A DNA stretch of 64,000 nt from Nocardia brasiliensis ATCC 700358 (GCF_000250675.2 NC_018681.1:558001-622000); one strand, 5' to 3'; shown: positions 26,668 to 36,064, counted from the stretch's first letter. Notes: a model not told the origin generated them from the letters alone. Numbers and translations are program-made.

Positions 26668-26684
26668 CCGAGCGGACCGCTCGG
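26668..26684. repeat. 17-base palindrome between zapE and the DUF4129 gene
   Basis: CCGAGCGG-A-CCGCTCGG is a perfect inverted repeat with a single central base, in the 150-base gap between two genes on the same strand. It could be part of a terminator for zapE or an operator for the next operon; nothing decides between these. Confidence 0.35.
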
Positions 26685-26734
26685 CATGTAACTATGTGGC
26701 TGTTTTGTGCAGTACTCAGGTTTGGTGGTAATCA

Positions 26735-27679
26735 GTGGCCGGGGCGCGATCGCCGATATTGCGCGTGATCGTTCTGATCACGCTGCTGGCGTTTGCCGCG
26801 TTCGCGTTACGGGGATACATCCCAGGGGTGTCCGAATCCCGCGACCACCCGGCGCCGCCCTCGGCCCTGTCGGTGGCCCTGATGCCGGTGCTGCTCACCG
26901 TGTCCATGGTCATCCTGCTCGCGGGCGTGATAGCGAGCCAGCATCGGCTGCCGTTGGCCATGCCGGAACCCGACCGCGACGCCGACCGGCCGCGCGGCGG
27001 TCTCGGCCGGGTCGGGCTGTTGGTGCTCGCCGGCCTCGCTGTACTGGCCACGATCCTCTCCGCCGCCTCCGCGATCTTCTTCGTGGGTGTCGGCGGTGAC
27101 GACAGTGCGCCCCCCAGCCCCGCCGAGGCGCCGAACCCCGGACGGCCCCCGGACGAATTCGCCACCAGCGCACCTGACCCCGGCGCCACGCCCGCGGAAC
27201 TGACCGGCACCGCGTTCCTGCTCACCGCCGTCGCGGCGATCGCACTGGTCGTCGTCGCCTTGACCGGGCTCGTCGTGGTCACCGTCGCGTCCCGGCGCCG
27301 GCCCGCGCCCGCGCCGCCGCCGCTGGTCGCCGTGCCGCCCACCGCGGTGGACTCGCTGGCCAGGGCCGCCGAAATGGGTTTGGCCGCAATGAATGTGCCG
27401 GGCCAGGACCCGCGGACCGCGATCATCGCCTGCTACGTCGCGATGGAACGCGGGCTTGCCTTCGATCGCGCTGCCGCACCACTGGTTTCGGATACCCCCA
27501 TGGAGGTGCTCGCCCGCGCGTTCGAGCGCGGCGCGCTGCACGACGCTTCCGCCCGGGAATTGGTCGCCCTGTTCGAGGAGGCCAGATTCAGCCCGCACGC
27601 GATGCTCGAATGGCAGCGGATGCGGGCCGAGCAGCTTCTGCGGATCGTCCTCGCGGATCTGCAAGGGGAGGCAGCATGA
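26735..27679 (+). CDS. DUF4129 membrane protein
   Basis: A 314-residue protein with about four hydrophobic segments (roughly residues 8-27, 46-68, 90-115 and 160-188). The cytosolic C-terminal DUF4129 domain contains DPRTAIIACYVAMERGLA and DTPMEVLARAFERG. It opens a five-gene run with a MoxR ATPase and a DUF58 protein. DUF4129 proteins commonly sit in such operons, whose job is thought to be chaperone-like maturation of an envelope complex; no substrate is evident here. Confidence 0.8.
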   Translation: MAGARSPILRVIVLITLLAFAAFALRGYIPGVSESRDHPAPPSALSVALMPVLLTVSMVILLAGVIASQHRLPLAMPEPDRDADRPRGGLGRVGLLVLAGLAVLATILSAASAIFFVGVGGDDSAPPSPAEAPNPGRPPDEFATSAPDPGATPAELTGTAFLLTAVAAIALVVVALTGLVVVTVASRRRPAPAPPPLVAVPPTAVDSLARAAEMGLAAMNVPGQDPRTAIIACYVAMERGLAFDRAAAPLVSDTPMEVLARAFERGALHDASARELVALFEEARFSPHAMLEWQRMRAEQLLRIVLADLQGEAA

Positions 27680-27695
27680 GAGAGCGGGAGGCAGT

Positions 27696-28193
27696 TTGAA
27701 TCGTATGGCCGTTGTCCTCGGCGCCGCGGTGGTGATCGCCGTGATCGAGCTGGTGACCTTCGAAAAGGCGCGCGGCATCATGTTGTTCGCCGTCGCGATC
27801 CCGGTCGCGCTCGCGTTGGCCTGGCTGGTCTGGTCGCTGCTCGACCGGGGCGAGCCGCGCACCTTCGACGAGATCGACGAGATCGAGAACGGTCCCGCCG
27901 AGATGCTGCGCCGCTGGCATGCCAGGGCCCAGATGCTCGCCGACCGTGCCGAGGGCACCCGCGCGGACTGGGACCGGCACCTGCGGCCGTTGCTGGCCAA
28001 GGAGTTCGAGCTGTCCAGCGGACAGCGGGTGGCGAAGAACCGCCGCGCCACCGAGGCCGCCGGGATCCATCTGTTCGGACCCGAGCTGTGGCGCTGGGTG
28101 GACCCGGCCAACTCGGCATTGCGTGATCAGACCACAAGGGCACCGGGCCGGGCGGCACTGGACGAGATCCTGAGCCGCCTGCAGAGAATGTGA
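27696..28193 (+). CDS. Membrane protein of the MoxR operon, unknown family
   Basis: A 165-residue protein with two N-terminal hydrophobic helices (about residues 4-20 and 28-48) and a charged cytosolic part containing DEIDEIENGPAEMLRRWHAR. I chose TTG at 27696 because a GGGAGG site lies at the proper distance; ATG at 27705 would shorten it by three residues. It overlaps the moxR start by four bases. I do not recognise the family. Confidence 0.7.
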   Translation: MNRMAVVLGAAVVIAVIELVTFEKARGIMLFAVAIPVALALAWLVWSLLDRGEPRTFDEIDEIENGPAEMLRRWHARAQMLADRAEGTRADWDRHLRPLLAKEFELSSGQRVAKNRRATEAAGIHLFGPELWRWVDPANSALRDQTTRAPGRAALDEILSRLQRM

Positions 28194-29185
28194 AATGGGT
28201 TGAGGCAAGTGCGGGTACACAGATGACAATGCCGATGGATGTCACGGTCCAGCGCAGCGACGCCGTGCTCAGAGAGATCTCCCGGGTGGTGGTGGGCAAA
28301 CGGGACGAGATGCAGCTGATCCTGATCGCGGTGCTGGCCGGCGGTCACGTGCTGATCGAAGATCTACCCGGCCTGGGTAAGACACTGATCGCCAGATCGT
28401 TCGCCGCCGCGCTCGGCCTGCAGTTCACCCGGGTGCAGTTCACCCCGGACCTGCTCCCCGCGGACCTGCTCGGTTCGACGATCTACGACATGAACTCCGG
28501 CCGCTTCACCTTCCGGCGCGGTCCGGTATTCACCAATGTGCTGCTCGCCGACGAGATCAACCGCACGCCACCGAAAACCCAAGCCGCGCTGCTGGAGTCG
28601 ATGGCCGAGGGGCAGGTCAGCATCGATGGTGAAACCTTCCCGCTGCCACAGCCTTTCATCGTGCTCGCGACCGACAACCCGATCGAGTACGAGGGCACCT
28701 ATCCGCTGCCGGAGGCGCAGCTCGATCGCTTCGCGATCCAGTTGCGGCTCGGCTATCTCTCCGAACACGACGAGACGCAGATGATCCGGCGCAGGCTCGA
28801 GCGCGGTGCGACCACGCCGCAGGTCGGCCAGGTGGTGGACGCGAACGGGCTGCTGGAGATGCGGCAATCCGTCGAATACGTCACGGTGCATCCGGATGTG
28901 GTGAGTTACGTGGTGGCGCTGGCCGGAGCCACCCGCGGCCATCCTCAGGTAGAAGTCGGGGCGAGTCCGCGCGCGGAACTCGATCTGGTGCAGATGTCGC
29001 GGGCCAGGGCGCTGCTGCTCGGCCGCGACTACGTGATCCCGGAAGACGTGAAGGCGCTGGCGATTCCGGCGATGGCGCATCGGATCACGTTGCGGCCGGA
29101 GATGTGGGTGCGCCGCATCCGGGGCGAGGACGTGATCACCGAGCTGTTACGCCGCCTCCCGGTTCCCCGCGCGACCGTGACATGA
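28190..29185 (+). CDS. MoxR family AAA+ ATPase
   Basis: An AAA+ ATPase of 331 residues. Walker A is DLPGLGKT near residue 60, Walker B is LLADEINRTPPKTQAALLE near residue 122, sensor 1 is LATDNPIEYEG, and PEAQLDRF is the MoxR signature. MoxR ATPases act as chaperones with DUF58/VWA partners, and one follows directly. GTG at 28190 overlaps the upstream stop; an internal ATG at 28223 is the alternative start. Confidence 0.9.
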   Translation: MKWVEASAGTQMTMPMDVTVQRSDAVLREISRVVVGKRDEMQLILIAVLAGGHVLIEDLPGLGKTLIARSFAAALGLQFTRVQFTPDLLPADLLGSTIYDMNSGRFTFRRGPVFTNVLLADEINRTPPKTQAALLESMAEGQVSIDGETFPLPQPFIVLATDNPIEYEGTYPLPEAQLDRFAIQLRLGYLSEHDETQMIRRRLERGATTPQVGQVVDANGLLEMRQSVEYVTVHPDVVSYVVALAGATRGHPQVEVGASPRAELDLVQMSRARALLLGRDYVIPEDVKALAIPAMAHRITLRPEMWVRRIRGEDVITELLRRLPVPRATVT

Positions 29186-30456
29186 GACATCGCGACGCCA
29201 GCACCGCGGTCGAGGCCGAATTGCGGTGGCGCCCGGCACCGCTGGTCTTCATGCTCGCGGTGTGCGCCGCCGTGGCGCTGGTGCTCGCGGTGGTGCTCGG
29301 CCGCTGGCAGCTGGTCGTGTTCGCGGCGCCGCTGCTCGGGGTGCTCGCCACCGCGCCGTGGCAGCAGTCGAGCACCAGGATCCAGGTGGACGGCGGCGGC
29401 ACGCTGCGCTGCTTCGAATCCGAGGAGGTGGTGCTCACCGTCGCCGCCTTCGTCGAGCAGGGGCATGCACTGCTGCGGCTGACACCGGCGCAGACCGACG
29501 CGCTCGGCATCGAGGTCGAACAGTCCAGCGATTCCGGCGCCGCGCCCGCCGGGCTGCGGCTGGCCCTGTCTGCGGACCGCTGGGGCCGCTATCCGGTGTC
29601 CGTGCGGGTGTCCGCGCTGAGCCCGGCCGGTCTCGCGGTGGCCACCGCGGTGCTGCCCGCCGGGCAGCTGTTCGTCTATCCGATCACCGATCCACAGCGG
29701 ATGCGGTTGCCGCGCACCGAACTTCCCGAGCGCCTCGGCACCCATCTGACCCGGCGATTCGGTCCCGGCGTCGAGTACGCCGACATCCGGGCGTACGCGC
29801 CCGGTGATCAGTTGCGCATCGTGAACTGGCCGGTGAGCGCCCGGCGCGGCCGGCTCTACGTCACCGAGCGGCTGACCAACCGGTCCGCGGATGTCGTTGT
29901 GCTGGTGGACACCTCGCAGCAGGCGCCGGGTCCGGCGACGGATTCGCTCGAACTATCGGTCCGGGGTGCGGCGCAGGTGGTGCAGTCGACCCTGCAGGCC
30001 GGCGACCGTACCGCCGTGGTGTGCCTCGGGCAGGAGCCGCGCTGGTTGCGTCCCGATATCGGGCGCAGGCAGTTCTATCGCGTCGTGGACACCGTGCTCG
30101 GTGTCGGCGAGGAACACATCCCGACCACCGGCACGCTCGCGCCGCACGCGGCCGTGCCGCTGGGCGCCATCGTGGTCGCCTTCTCCACGCTGCTGGACAC
30201 CCAGTTCGCGCTCGCGCTGATCGATCTGCGCAAGCGCGGGCACGTGGTGGTGGTCGTGGATGTCCTGCGCGGCACGCCGTTTCGCGACGACCTCGACCCC
30301 ACGCTGGCCAAGATGTGGCAGTTGGAGCGGGCCTCGATGTACCGCGACATGGGCACCGTCGGCGTCGATATCGTGGCCTGGCCTGCCGACACCCGGCTCG
30401 ATCAGATCATGCGGGTGCTCCCGGAGCACCGCCGTACCGTGCGAGTGCGCCGATGA
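29182..30456 (+). CDS. DUF58 domain membrane protein
   Basis: A 424-residue partner of MoxR. Two hydrophobic helices lie at about residues 18-58, then a beta-rich stretch, then the DUF58 core GVEYADIRAYAPGDQLRIVNW. The core is followed by a VWA-like domain with VVLVDTSQ (MIDAS-like, D-T-S). It overlaps moxR by four bases (ATGA). The partner complex is inferred from this frequent pairing. Confidence 0.87.
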   Translation: MRHRDASTAVEAELRWRPAPLVFMLAVCAAVALVLAVVLGRWQLVVFAAPLLGVLATAPWQQSSTRIQVDGGGTLRCFESEEVVLTVAAFVEQGHALLRLTPAQTDALGIEVEQSSDSGAAPAGLRLALSADRWGRYPVSVRVSALSPAGLAVATAVLPAGQLFVYPITDPQRMRLPRTELPERLGTHLTRRFGPGVEYADIRAYAPGDQLRIVNWPVSARRGRLYVTERLTNRSADVVVLVDTSQQAPGPATDSLELSVRGAAQVVQSTLQAGDRTAVVCLGQEPRWLRPDIGRRQFYRVVDTVLGVGEEHIPTTGTLAPHAAVPLGAIVVAFSTLLDTQFALALIDLRKRGHVVVVVDVLRGTPFRDDLDPTLAKMWQLERASMYRDMGTVGVDIVAWPADTRLDQIMRVLPEHRRTVRVRR

Positions 30457-30899
30457 CCCGATTCCTCGCCGTACTGTCCGGCGTCCTGCTGGTCACCTCG
30501 GTGGCCCTGCTGGAACCGTGGGCCGCCGGGCCCGCCCTCGTGCTGGTCGCGCTCGGCTGGTGGTTGCGCCCGTTCGCCGTGGCCGCCGTGCTGGTGGCGG
30601 TCGGCGTGCTCGTACTCGCGGACCCAGGCGTACTCGCCGCGGCGGCAATGGGTCTGGTGGCCACCGCGTACCTGTTGAACACCGCGACCGTCACCGCGCC
30701 GCACGGGGTGGTGCCGACCACGGTGCCCTCGGTGGCGGGCGCGGTCGGCTTCGCCGCCGTGGCCGTCGGCGCGGCACTGGTGCCGATCCGGGTGCCGTGG
30801 GCGCCGCTCGCCGCACCGGTGCTGGTGATCCTGCTCTACGCCATGATCGTGCAGGGCGCGGCGATCCGCCGGGCGCGTACCCAGCCGCGCACGTCCTGA
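30453..30899 (+). CDS. Small polytopic membrane protein, last gene of MoxR operon
   Basis: 148 residues with five or so hydrophobic segments covering most of the chain and a basic C-terminus (RRARTQPRTS). It overlaps the DUF58 gene by four bases. No known family was recognised; the operon position suggests it helps the MoxR/DUF58 system at the membrane. Confidence 0.7.
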   Translation: MTRFLAVLSGVLLVTSVALLEPWAAGPALVLVALGWWLRPFAVAAVLVAVGVLVLADPGVLAAAAMGLVATAYLLNTATVTAPHGVVPTTVPSVAGAVGFAAVAVGAALVPIRVPWAPLAAPVLVILLYAMIVQGAAIRRARTQPRTS

Positions 30900-30928
30900 T
30901 TCCCGCACCCGGAGTCCAGGTGCGGGAA
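30900..30928. terminator. Bidirectional terminator hairpin
   Basis: The stem TTCCCGCACC / GGTGCGGGAA (10 bases, 9-base loop) fills the 39-base gap between two convergent genes. The same arm sequence recurs at 56438, 56488, 56507 and 49768. Confidence 0.75.
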
Positions 30929-30938
30929 CCGGATCCGC

Positions 30939-31802
30939 TCAGCCGCGGAAGCGCAGCCGCACATCGCTGAGCACAGGTGCGTCGTCGCGTTCGACGACCG
31001 TTGCGGCGATGACCAATTCGTTGTCCTGCCGCCAGATCCGGGTGCGGATCGTCTCACCCGGGTAGAGCACGCCGGCGAAGCGGGCGCGGAATCCGGTGAC
31101 CCGCTCGGCCGCCGCGCCGAGCACGGTGTCGGTGGCCGTCTTGCAGACGATGCCGTAGGTGCACAGGCCGTGCAGGATCGGCGCGGGAAACCCGGCGGCA
31201 CGGGCGAATTCGGGATCGGAGTGCAGCGGGTTGCGGTCACCGCACATCCGGTAGAGCAGCGCCTGCTGCGGCAGGGTCGGGGTGGTCACCTCGAAATCCG
31301 GTGCCGTCTCGGGCAGTTCGGCCTTCGTACTCGGTCCGCGCTCGCCGCCGAAGCCGCCTTCGCCCTTGGCGAAGATCGACGAGCGCGCGGTCCACAGCGG
31401 CTCGCCGTCGGAGCCGATCACCAACTGCTCCTGCACCACCACCGCGGCCGAGCCCTTGTCCCAGAGTTCGGTGATCCGCCCCTTGCTGGTGGCCTTGCCT
31501 GCCGCGGGGATGGGCCGGTGCAGTTCCACCTCCTGGTGGCCGTGCACCACTTTCGCCAGATCGATGTCGATGCCGGGAAAGCTGACCCGCGGCGGTTCGG
31601 TCTCGTGCAGGGTCGGCGCGACGGTCGCGAACGTCGGCAGCACCTGGGGTGCGCGGTCGTCCAGGTAGCGCAGCTCGGCCGGATCGGTCCATCGCGTGCC
31701 CGCGCCGAGGCCCAGCTGATACAGCTGCACATCGGACGGGGTCCAGGCGAACTCGCGGCTCGGAAGTTCGGCTCCGAGAGCGATTTTCGGATCGATGGGC
31801 AT
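30939..31802 (-). CDS. hsd4B: MaoC-type 2-enoyl-CoA hydratase (Hsd4B/ChsH3-like)
   Basis: A double hot-dog hydratase of 287 residues. The N-terminal half begins WTPSDVQLYQLGLGAG. The C-terminal half carries the catalytic Asp/His segment RMCGDRNPLHSDPEFARAAGFPAPILHG. This matches M. tuberculosis Rv3538, which lies next to kstD there too and hydrates a steroid side-chain enoyl-CoA. It starts at ATG 31802, 22 bases after the kstD stop, so the two are co-transcribed. Confidence 0.87.
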   Translation of the reverse strand: MPIDPKIALGAELPSREFAWTPSDVQLYQLGLGAGTRWTDPAELRYLDDRAPQVLPTFATVAPTLHETEPPRVSFPGIDIDLAKVVHGHQEVELHRPIPAAGKATSKGRITELWDKGSAAVVVQEQLVIGSDGEPLWTARSSIFAKGEGGFGGERGPSTKAELPETAPDFEVTTPTLPQQALLYRMCGDRNPLHSDPEFARAAGFPAPILHGLCTYGIVCKTATDTVLGAAAERVTGFRARFAGVLYPGETIRTRIWRQDNELVIAATVVERDDAPVLSDVRLRFRG

Positions 31803-31824
31803 CAACGTGGATCAGCGACACGGA

Positions 31825-33525
31825 TTACGCCTCGGCGCCGGTCTGCGCGGGCTGCTCGGATTTGTTCCGCACGATATCGAGCACGGCCAGGTAGCCGTAG
31901 GTGATGGCGGGGCCGATGGTCGCGCCGGGCCCGGCATAGGTGTGGCCCATCACCGGGGTCGAGGAGTTGCCCGAGGCATACAGTCCGGCGATCGCGGTCC
32001 CGTCCTCGCGCAGCACCCGGCCCGCGGTGTCGGCGACCAGGCCGCCCTTGGTGCCCAGGTCGCCCGGCACGATCTTGGCGGCGTAGAACGGGCCCTGCAC
32101 CAGGGCGGCGAGGCACGGATTCGGCTTCACCGTCGGATCGCCGTAGTAGCGGTCGTAGTGGCTGTCGCCGCGCCCGAAATCGGCATCCTTGCCGGTCTCG
32201 GCGAAGGTGTTGAACCGGGCGACGGTCGCCGCGAGATCGGCTGCGGGAACACCGATCCTGGTGGCCAGCTCCTCGATCGTGTCCGCCTTGACGATGTTGT
32301 CGTTCTCCATCCAGCGGGACGGAAAGCGTTGGCCGGGTTGCAATCCGGCGAAGATGTAGCGGTTGCGGTAGCGCTGGTCGAAGACCAGCCAGGCCGGAAT
32401 GTTCGCGCCAGGCCCGTCGCCCTGGCCGTACTCGCCGCCATACATGGTGTGCACGGCCTCGACATACGGCGCCGACTCGTTGCCGAAACGCTTGCCCGCG
32501 CTGTTGATCATGATGGTGCCCGGCAGGTTCCGCTCGGCCAGCGCGAACCACGGCCGCCCGCCCTTGAAGATGGTCGGACCCCACCAGGCGTCCTCCATGA
32601 AGCCGACATCGCCGCCCGCGGACATTCCCGCGAGGATGCCGTCGCCGGTATTGGCGGCCGCGCCGGTGGTCCATTCCGTGGTGATCGGCTGACGCTGATA
32701 CTTGGTGCGCAGTTCGGCGTTGTGCTCGAAACCGCCGGTGCCGAGCACCACGCCGTAGCGCGCGCCGATGGTGACCGGCTTGCCCTCGTGTTCGGCCTCG
32801 ACGCCGGTGACCACGCCGTCGCGGACCACCAGCCCCGTCAGCGGGGTGTTCAGCAGCACCGGCACCTGCGCGTCGAGCAGGCCCTTGCGCATGGCGGCGA
32901 TGATCGCCTGCCCCATGCCGAGGATGTGCTTGCCGGTGAACTTGGCCCAGTAGGTGCGCGCACCGACCCGCATGGCACGCATGATGCCCTTCGGGTGCCT
33001 GCGGATCAGGTTCAGCCGGACGAAGTCGGCCTGCATGACGACCACGTTCAGCGGCGCCTTGGCGTACGGCGGTTCCAGATTGGCCAGTTCCGCGCCGAGC
33101 ACCTTGGCATTGAACGGAGCGGGCTCGCAGGAGCGGCCCTCGCCGAGCCCGCCCGGCGCCTCGGGGTAGTAGTCGGAGTAGCCCGGCACCCACTTCATCT
33201 TCAGCGGGGTGTGGTCGAGGACGAAGTCGAAGGCTTCCGCACCGCGATCGATATAGGTGTCGATCCGCTCTTTCGGCACCACGTTCCCGATGATGCTGTG
33301 CAGGTAGTTGCGGGCCACCTCGCGGTCGTCGGGCCGGCCGGACGCGAGCAGCGCCTTGTTGCCGGGGATCCAGACGCCACCGCCGGAGCGCGCGGTCGAC
33401 CCGCCGTAGTGCGCGGCCTTCTCGATGAGCACCACGCTCAGCCCGTGGTGGGCGGCGGTCAGGGCGGCGGTCATCCCCGCGGCGCCACTGCCGACCACGA
33501 CCACGTCGTATTCCCGATCAATCAT
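31825..33525 (-). CDS. kstD: 3-ketosteroid delta-1-dehydrogenase
   Basis: Inserts the 1,2 double bond in ring A of 3-ketosteroids; with 9-alpha-hydroxylation this opens ring B. The protein has 566 residues. The FAD Rossmann motif is VVVVGSGAAGMTAAL near residue 8, followed by GGSTARSGGGVWIPGN, the conserved TPLKMKWVPGYSDYYPEAPGG, GGFEHNAELRTKYQR, and near the C-terminus GHTYAGPGATIGPAITYGYL. The ATG at 33525 lies one base from a KstR operator; a longer upstream start would read through it. Confidence 0.95.
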   Translation of the reverse strand: MIDREYDVVVVGSGAAGMTAALTAAHHGLSVVLIEKAAHYGGSTARSGGGVWIPGNKALLASGRPDDREVARNYLHSIIGNVVPKERIDTYIDRGAEAFDFVLDHTPLKMKWVPGYSDYYPEAPGGLGEGRSCEPAPFNAKVLGAELANLEPPYAKAPLNVVVMQADFVRLNLIRRHPKGIMRAMRVGARTYWAKFTGKHILGMGQAIIAAMRKGLLDAQVPVLLNTPLTGLVVRDGVVTGVEAEHEGKPVTIGARYGVVLGTGGFEHNAELRTKYQRQPITTEWTTGAAANTGDGILAGMSAGGDVGFMEDAWWGPTIFKGGRPWFALAERNLPGTIMINSAGKRFGNESAPYVEAVHTMYGGEYGQGDGPGANIPAWLVFDQRYRNRYIFAGLQPGQRFPSRWMENDNIVKADTIEELATRIGVPAADLAATVARFNTFAETGKDADFGRGDSHYDRYYGDPTVKPNPCLAALVQGPFYAAKIVPGDLGTKGGLVADTAGRVLREDGTAIAGLYASGNSSTPVMGHTYAGPGATIGPAITYGYLAVLDIVRNKSEQPAQTGAEA

Positions 33526-33526
33526 G

Positions 33527-33540
33527 TAGAACACGTTATA
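33527..33540. promoter_or_regulatory. KstR operator abutting the kstD start codon
   Basis: TAGAACACGTTATA matches TnnAACnnGTTnnA at all fixed positions. Read on the minus strand it contains TATAAC, which could be the kstD -10 element, with the transcript starting at or next to the ATG. It also lies 101 bases upstream of the divergent flavoprotein gene. Confidence 0.85.
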
Positions 33541-33641
33541 GAGTGTGGCTGCCGTTGGTCTATATTTATGTGGCAGAAGACCCACTCGGCGTCCGATATG
33601 TCGAGGAAACTCGTTTCAGTTTTAAGGCCGGAGTGAAGTAC

Positions 33642-35267
33642 ATGGGGTTCGATTGGGACCTGGTTGCCGACGTGGTGGTGGTCGGCTTCGGCGCGGCAGG
33701 CGCCGCGGCCGCGCTGGAAGCGGCGGCCGACGGTGCGCAGGTGCTCGCGCTGGAACGTTTCGCGGGCGGCGGGGCCTCCGCATTGTCCGGCGGCATCATC
33801 TACGCCGGCGGCGGCACGTCGGTGCAGCGCGAGGCCGGTGTCGCCGATACGCCGGAGGCGATGCTCGCGTATCTGGAGCGCGAGGTCGGCGCCGCGGTGA
33901 CCCCGCAGACCCTGCGCCGCTTCGTGGCGGAGAGCCCGGCGATGATCGAGTGGTTGCGCGAGCATGGCGTTCCGTTCGAGGCGTCGCTGTGCCCGTACAA
34001 GACGTCCTACCCGAACGACAGCTACTACCTGTACTACTCGGGCAGCGAAATCTCCGGTGCGTTCCGGGATATCCCGGCGGCGCAGCGCGGGCATCGAGTC
34101 AAGGGCAAGGGTACCTCCGGCAAGCAGCTGACGGGACCGCTCTCGGCGGCCGCGTCCCGGCTCGGTGTCCGGGTCGAAACCCTGACGCAGGCAACGCGAC
34201 TGATCATCGACGACGCGGGCACGGTGCTCGGCGTGGAATGCCGCACGCTGCGCGACGCACCCGGCCGGGTGCGCGAACGGTACACCCGGATGGCGAAGGT
34301 CGCCGCCAAGCCCGGCATCTACTACCCGCCGCTGCGTGCCGCGCTGGAACGGCAGCTGACCCGGCTGGATCGCCGATACGGCAGCACGATTCGCGTGCTC
34401 GCCCGGCGCGGCGTGGTGCTCAGTGCCGGCGGGTTCATCGCGAACCGGGCGATGGTGCGTGAATACGCGCCCGCGTATCGCGGCGGACTCGCGCTCGGCA
34501 CCACCGGTGACGACGGCAGCGGCATCCTGCTCGCGCAGCAGGCGGGTGCGGCCACCGATCGGATGGGCAACGTCTCCGCGTGGCGATTCCTCTTGCCGCC
34601 CAGTGCCTTCACCGGTGCGCTGCTGGTCGACGCGGCCGGTCGCCGGGTGATCGACGAGACGAGGTACGGCGCCGCGGTGGGGCAGGCGCTGATCGCCGAC
34701 CACGACGGCAAGGGCTGGCTGCTCGCCGACGACGCGCTGATGCGGACCGCGATCGCCCAGATCGGTAAGCAGGGCGCCTGGTTCCAGCGCGGCCAGTTCG
34801 AGGCGATGCGGCGCAGCGCGATTCGCGGTGCGACGCTGGAAGCCGTTGCCGCGAAAGCGGGCATCGATCCCGCGGGTCTGCGCGCCACGGTGGCCGCGCA
34901 CAACGCCGCGATCGAACTCGGCACCCCCGATCCGGTCGGCAAGCCCGCCGAATTCACCGAACCGGTCCGCACCGGGCCGTACTGGTTGCTGGATGTGGGC
35001 ATCAAACCGAGCCTGACCAATCCGTGCCCGATGCTCACCCTCGGCGGCGTCGTCGTGGACGAGCACACCGGTGCGGTGAAATCGACTGCCGGAATGGACA
35101 TTCCGGGTCTCTACGCGGCCGGGCGGACCGCGGTCGGCATCTGCTCGGAGTCCTATGTCAGCGGATTGTCGCTGGCCGACTGCATTTTCTCCGGACGACG
35201 GGCCGGCCGGTCCGCCGCAGGCGTACAAGTCCCGGCGTCCGATCAAGCAACAGCGGAAGGAAACTAG
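33642..35267 (+). CDS. KstD-like FAD-dependent steroid dehydrogenase, second copy
   Basis: A 541-residue flavoprotein of the KstD/fumarate-reductase family. The FAD motif is VVVVGFGAAGAAAALEAA near residue 10. It also has ASALSGGIIYAGGG, RGVVLSAGGFIANRAMV and a C-terminal AGRTAVGICSESYVSGLSLADC where KstD has GHTYAGPGATIG. It is clearly diverged from the adjacent kstD and may act on another ring position or a 5-alpha steroid; that is inference. It precedes hsaE by one base, so it belongs to the hsaEGF transcript. Confidence 0.8.
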   Translation: MGFDWDLVADVVVVGFGAAGAAAALEAAADGAQVLALERFAGGGASALSGGIIYAGGGTSVQREAGVADTPEAMLAYLEREVGAAVTPQTLRRFVAESPAMIEWLREHGVPFEASLCPYKTSYPNDSYYLYYSGSEISGAFRDIPAAQRGHRVKGKGTSGKQLTGPLSAAASRLGVRVETLTQATRLIIDDAGTVLGVECRTLRDAPGRVRERYTRMAKVAAKPGIYYPPLRAALERQLTRLDRRYGSTIRVLARRGVVLSAGGFIANRAMVREYAPAYRGGLALGTTGDDGSGILLAQQAGAATDRMGNVSAWRFLLPPSAFTGALLVDAAGRRVIDETRYGAAVGQALIADHDGKGWLLADDALMRTAIAQIGKQGAWFQRGQFEAMRRSAIRGATLEAVAAKAGIDPAGLRATVAAHNAAIELGTPDPVGKPAEFTEPVRTGPYWLLDVGIKPSLTNPCPMLTLGGVVVDEHTGAVKSTAGMDIPGLYAAGRTAVGICSESYVSGLSLADCIFSGRRAGRSAAGVQVPASDQATAEGN

Positions 35268-35268
35268 C

Positions 35269-36054
35269 GTGCTGTCCGACGGGGTACGAACCGAACTCGC
35301 CGACGAACTCGAGCGCGCCGAACGCGACCGGGTGCCGATCGACCCGCTGGTCAGCCGGTACCCGGACATCGACGTGGTCGATGCCTACGAGATCCAGCTG
35401 ATCAACATCCGGCGCCGGCTCGACACGGGCGCCCGGGTGGTCGGCCACAAGGTCGGCCTCTCGTCCAAGGCCATGCAGCAGATGATGGGCGTCGACGAGC
35501 CCGACTACGGTCACCTGCTCGCGGAAATGGAAGTCTACGAAGACGTTCCCGTCGAGGCGGGGCGCTACCTGTTCCCGCGGGTCGAGGTCGAGGTCGGTTT
35601 CGTGCTCGGCGCCGACCTGCCCGGCGCGGACTGCACCGAGGCCGACGTGCTCGCCGCGACAGTCGCTTTCGCCCCCGCCATCGAACTGATCGATTCGCGG
35701 ATCAAGGACTGGAACATCGGGTTGATGGACACCATCTCCGACAACGCGTCCTCCGCGGGATACGTGCTCGGTCCGGAACGCGTGGCCCCGAAGGACATCG
35801 ACATCAAGTCCATCGACGCGGTGCTCACCCGCAACGGCGAGACGGTGGCCGAGGGACGCAGCGATGCCGTGCTCGGCGATCCGGTGATCGCCGTGGCCTG
35901 GCTGGCGCGCAAGGTGGCGAGCTTCGGGGTGCGGCTGAAAGCGGGCGACATCGTGCTGCCCGGCTCCTGCACCCGCGCCATCGACGCCCGGCCGGGCGAC
36001 GCATTCCATGCCGAGTTCGCCGGGCTCGGCTCTGTCCGTTTGCAATTCATTTAG
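35269..36054 (+). CDS. hsaE: 2-hydroxyhexa-2,4-dienoate hydratase
   Basis: Hydrates the C6 dienoate released by HsaD from ring A to 4-hydroxy-2-oxohexanoate. A 261-residue member of the fumarylacetoacetate/MhpD family. Metal-ligand glutamates lie in FPRVEVEVGFVLG, with family segments VVGHKVGLSSKAMQQMMGVD and AFAPAIELIDSRIKDW. GTG at 35269 starts one base after the previous stop. hsaG and hsaF follow, as in mycobacteria. Confidence 0.93.
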   Translation: MLSDGVRTELADELERAERDRVPIDPLVSRYPDIDVVDAYEIQLINIRRRLDTGARVVGHKVGLSSKAMQQMMGVDEPDYGHLLAEMEVYEDVPVEAGRYLFPRVEVEVGFVLGADLPGADCTEADVLAATVAFAPAIELIDSRIKDWNIGLMDTISDNASSAGYVLGPERVAPKDIDIKSIDAVLTRNGETVAEGRSDAVLGDPVIAVAWLARKVASFGVRLKAGDIVLPGSCTRAIDARPGDAFHAEFAGLGSVRLQFI

Positions 36055-36064
36055 GAGGCCTGTG

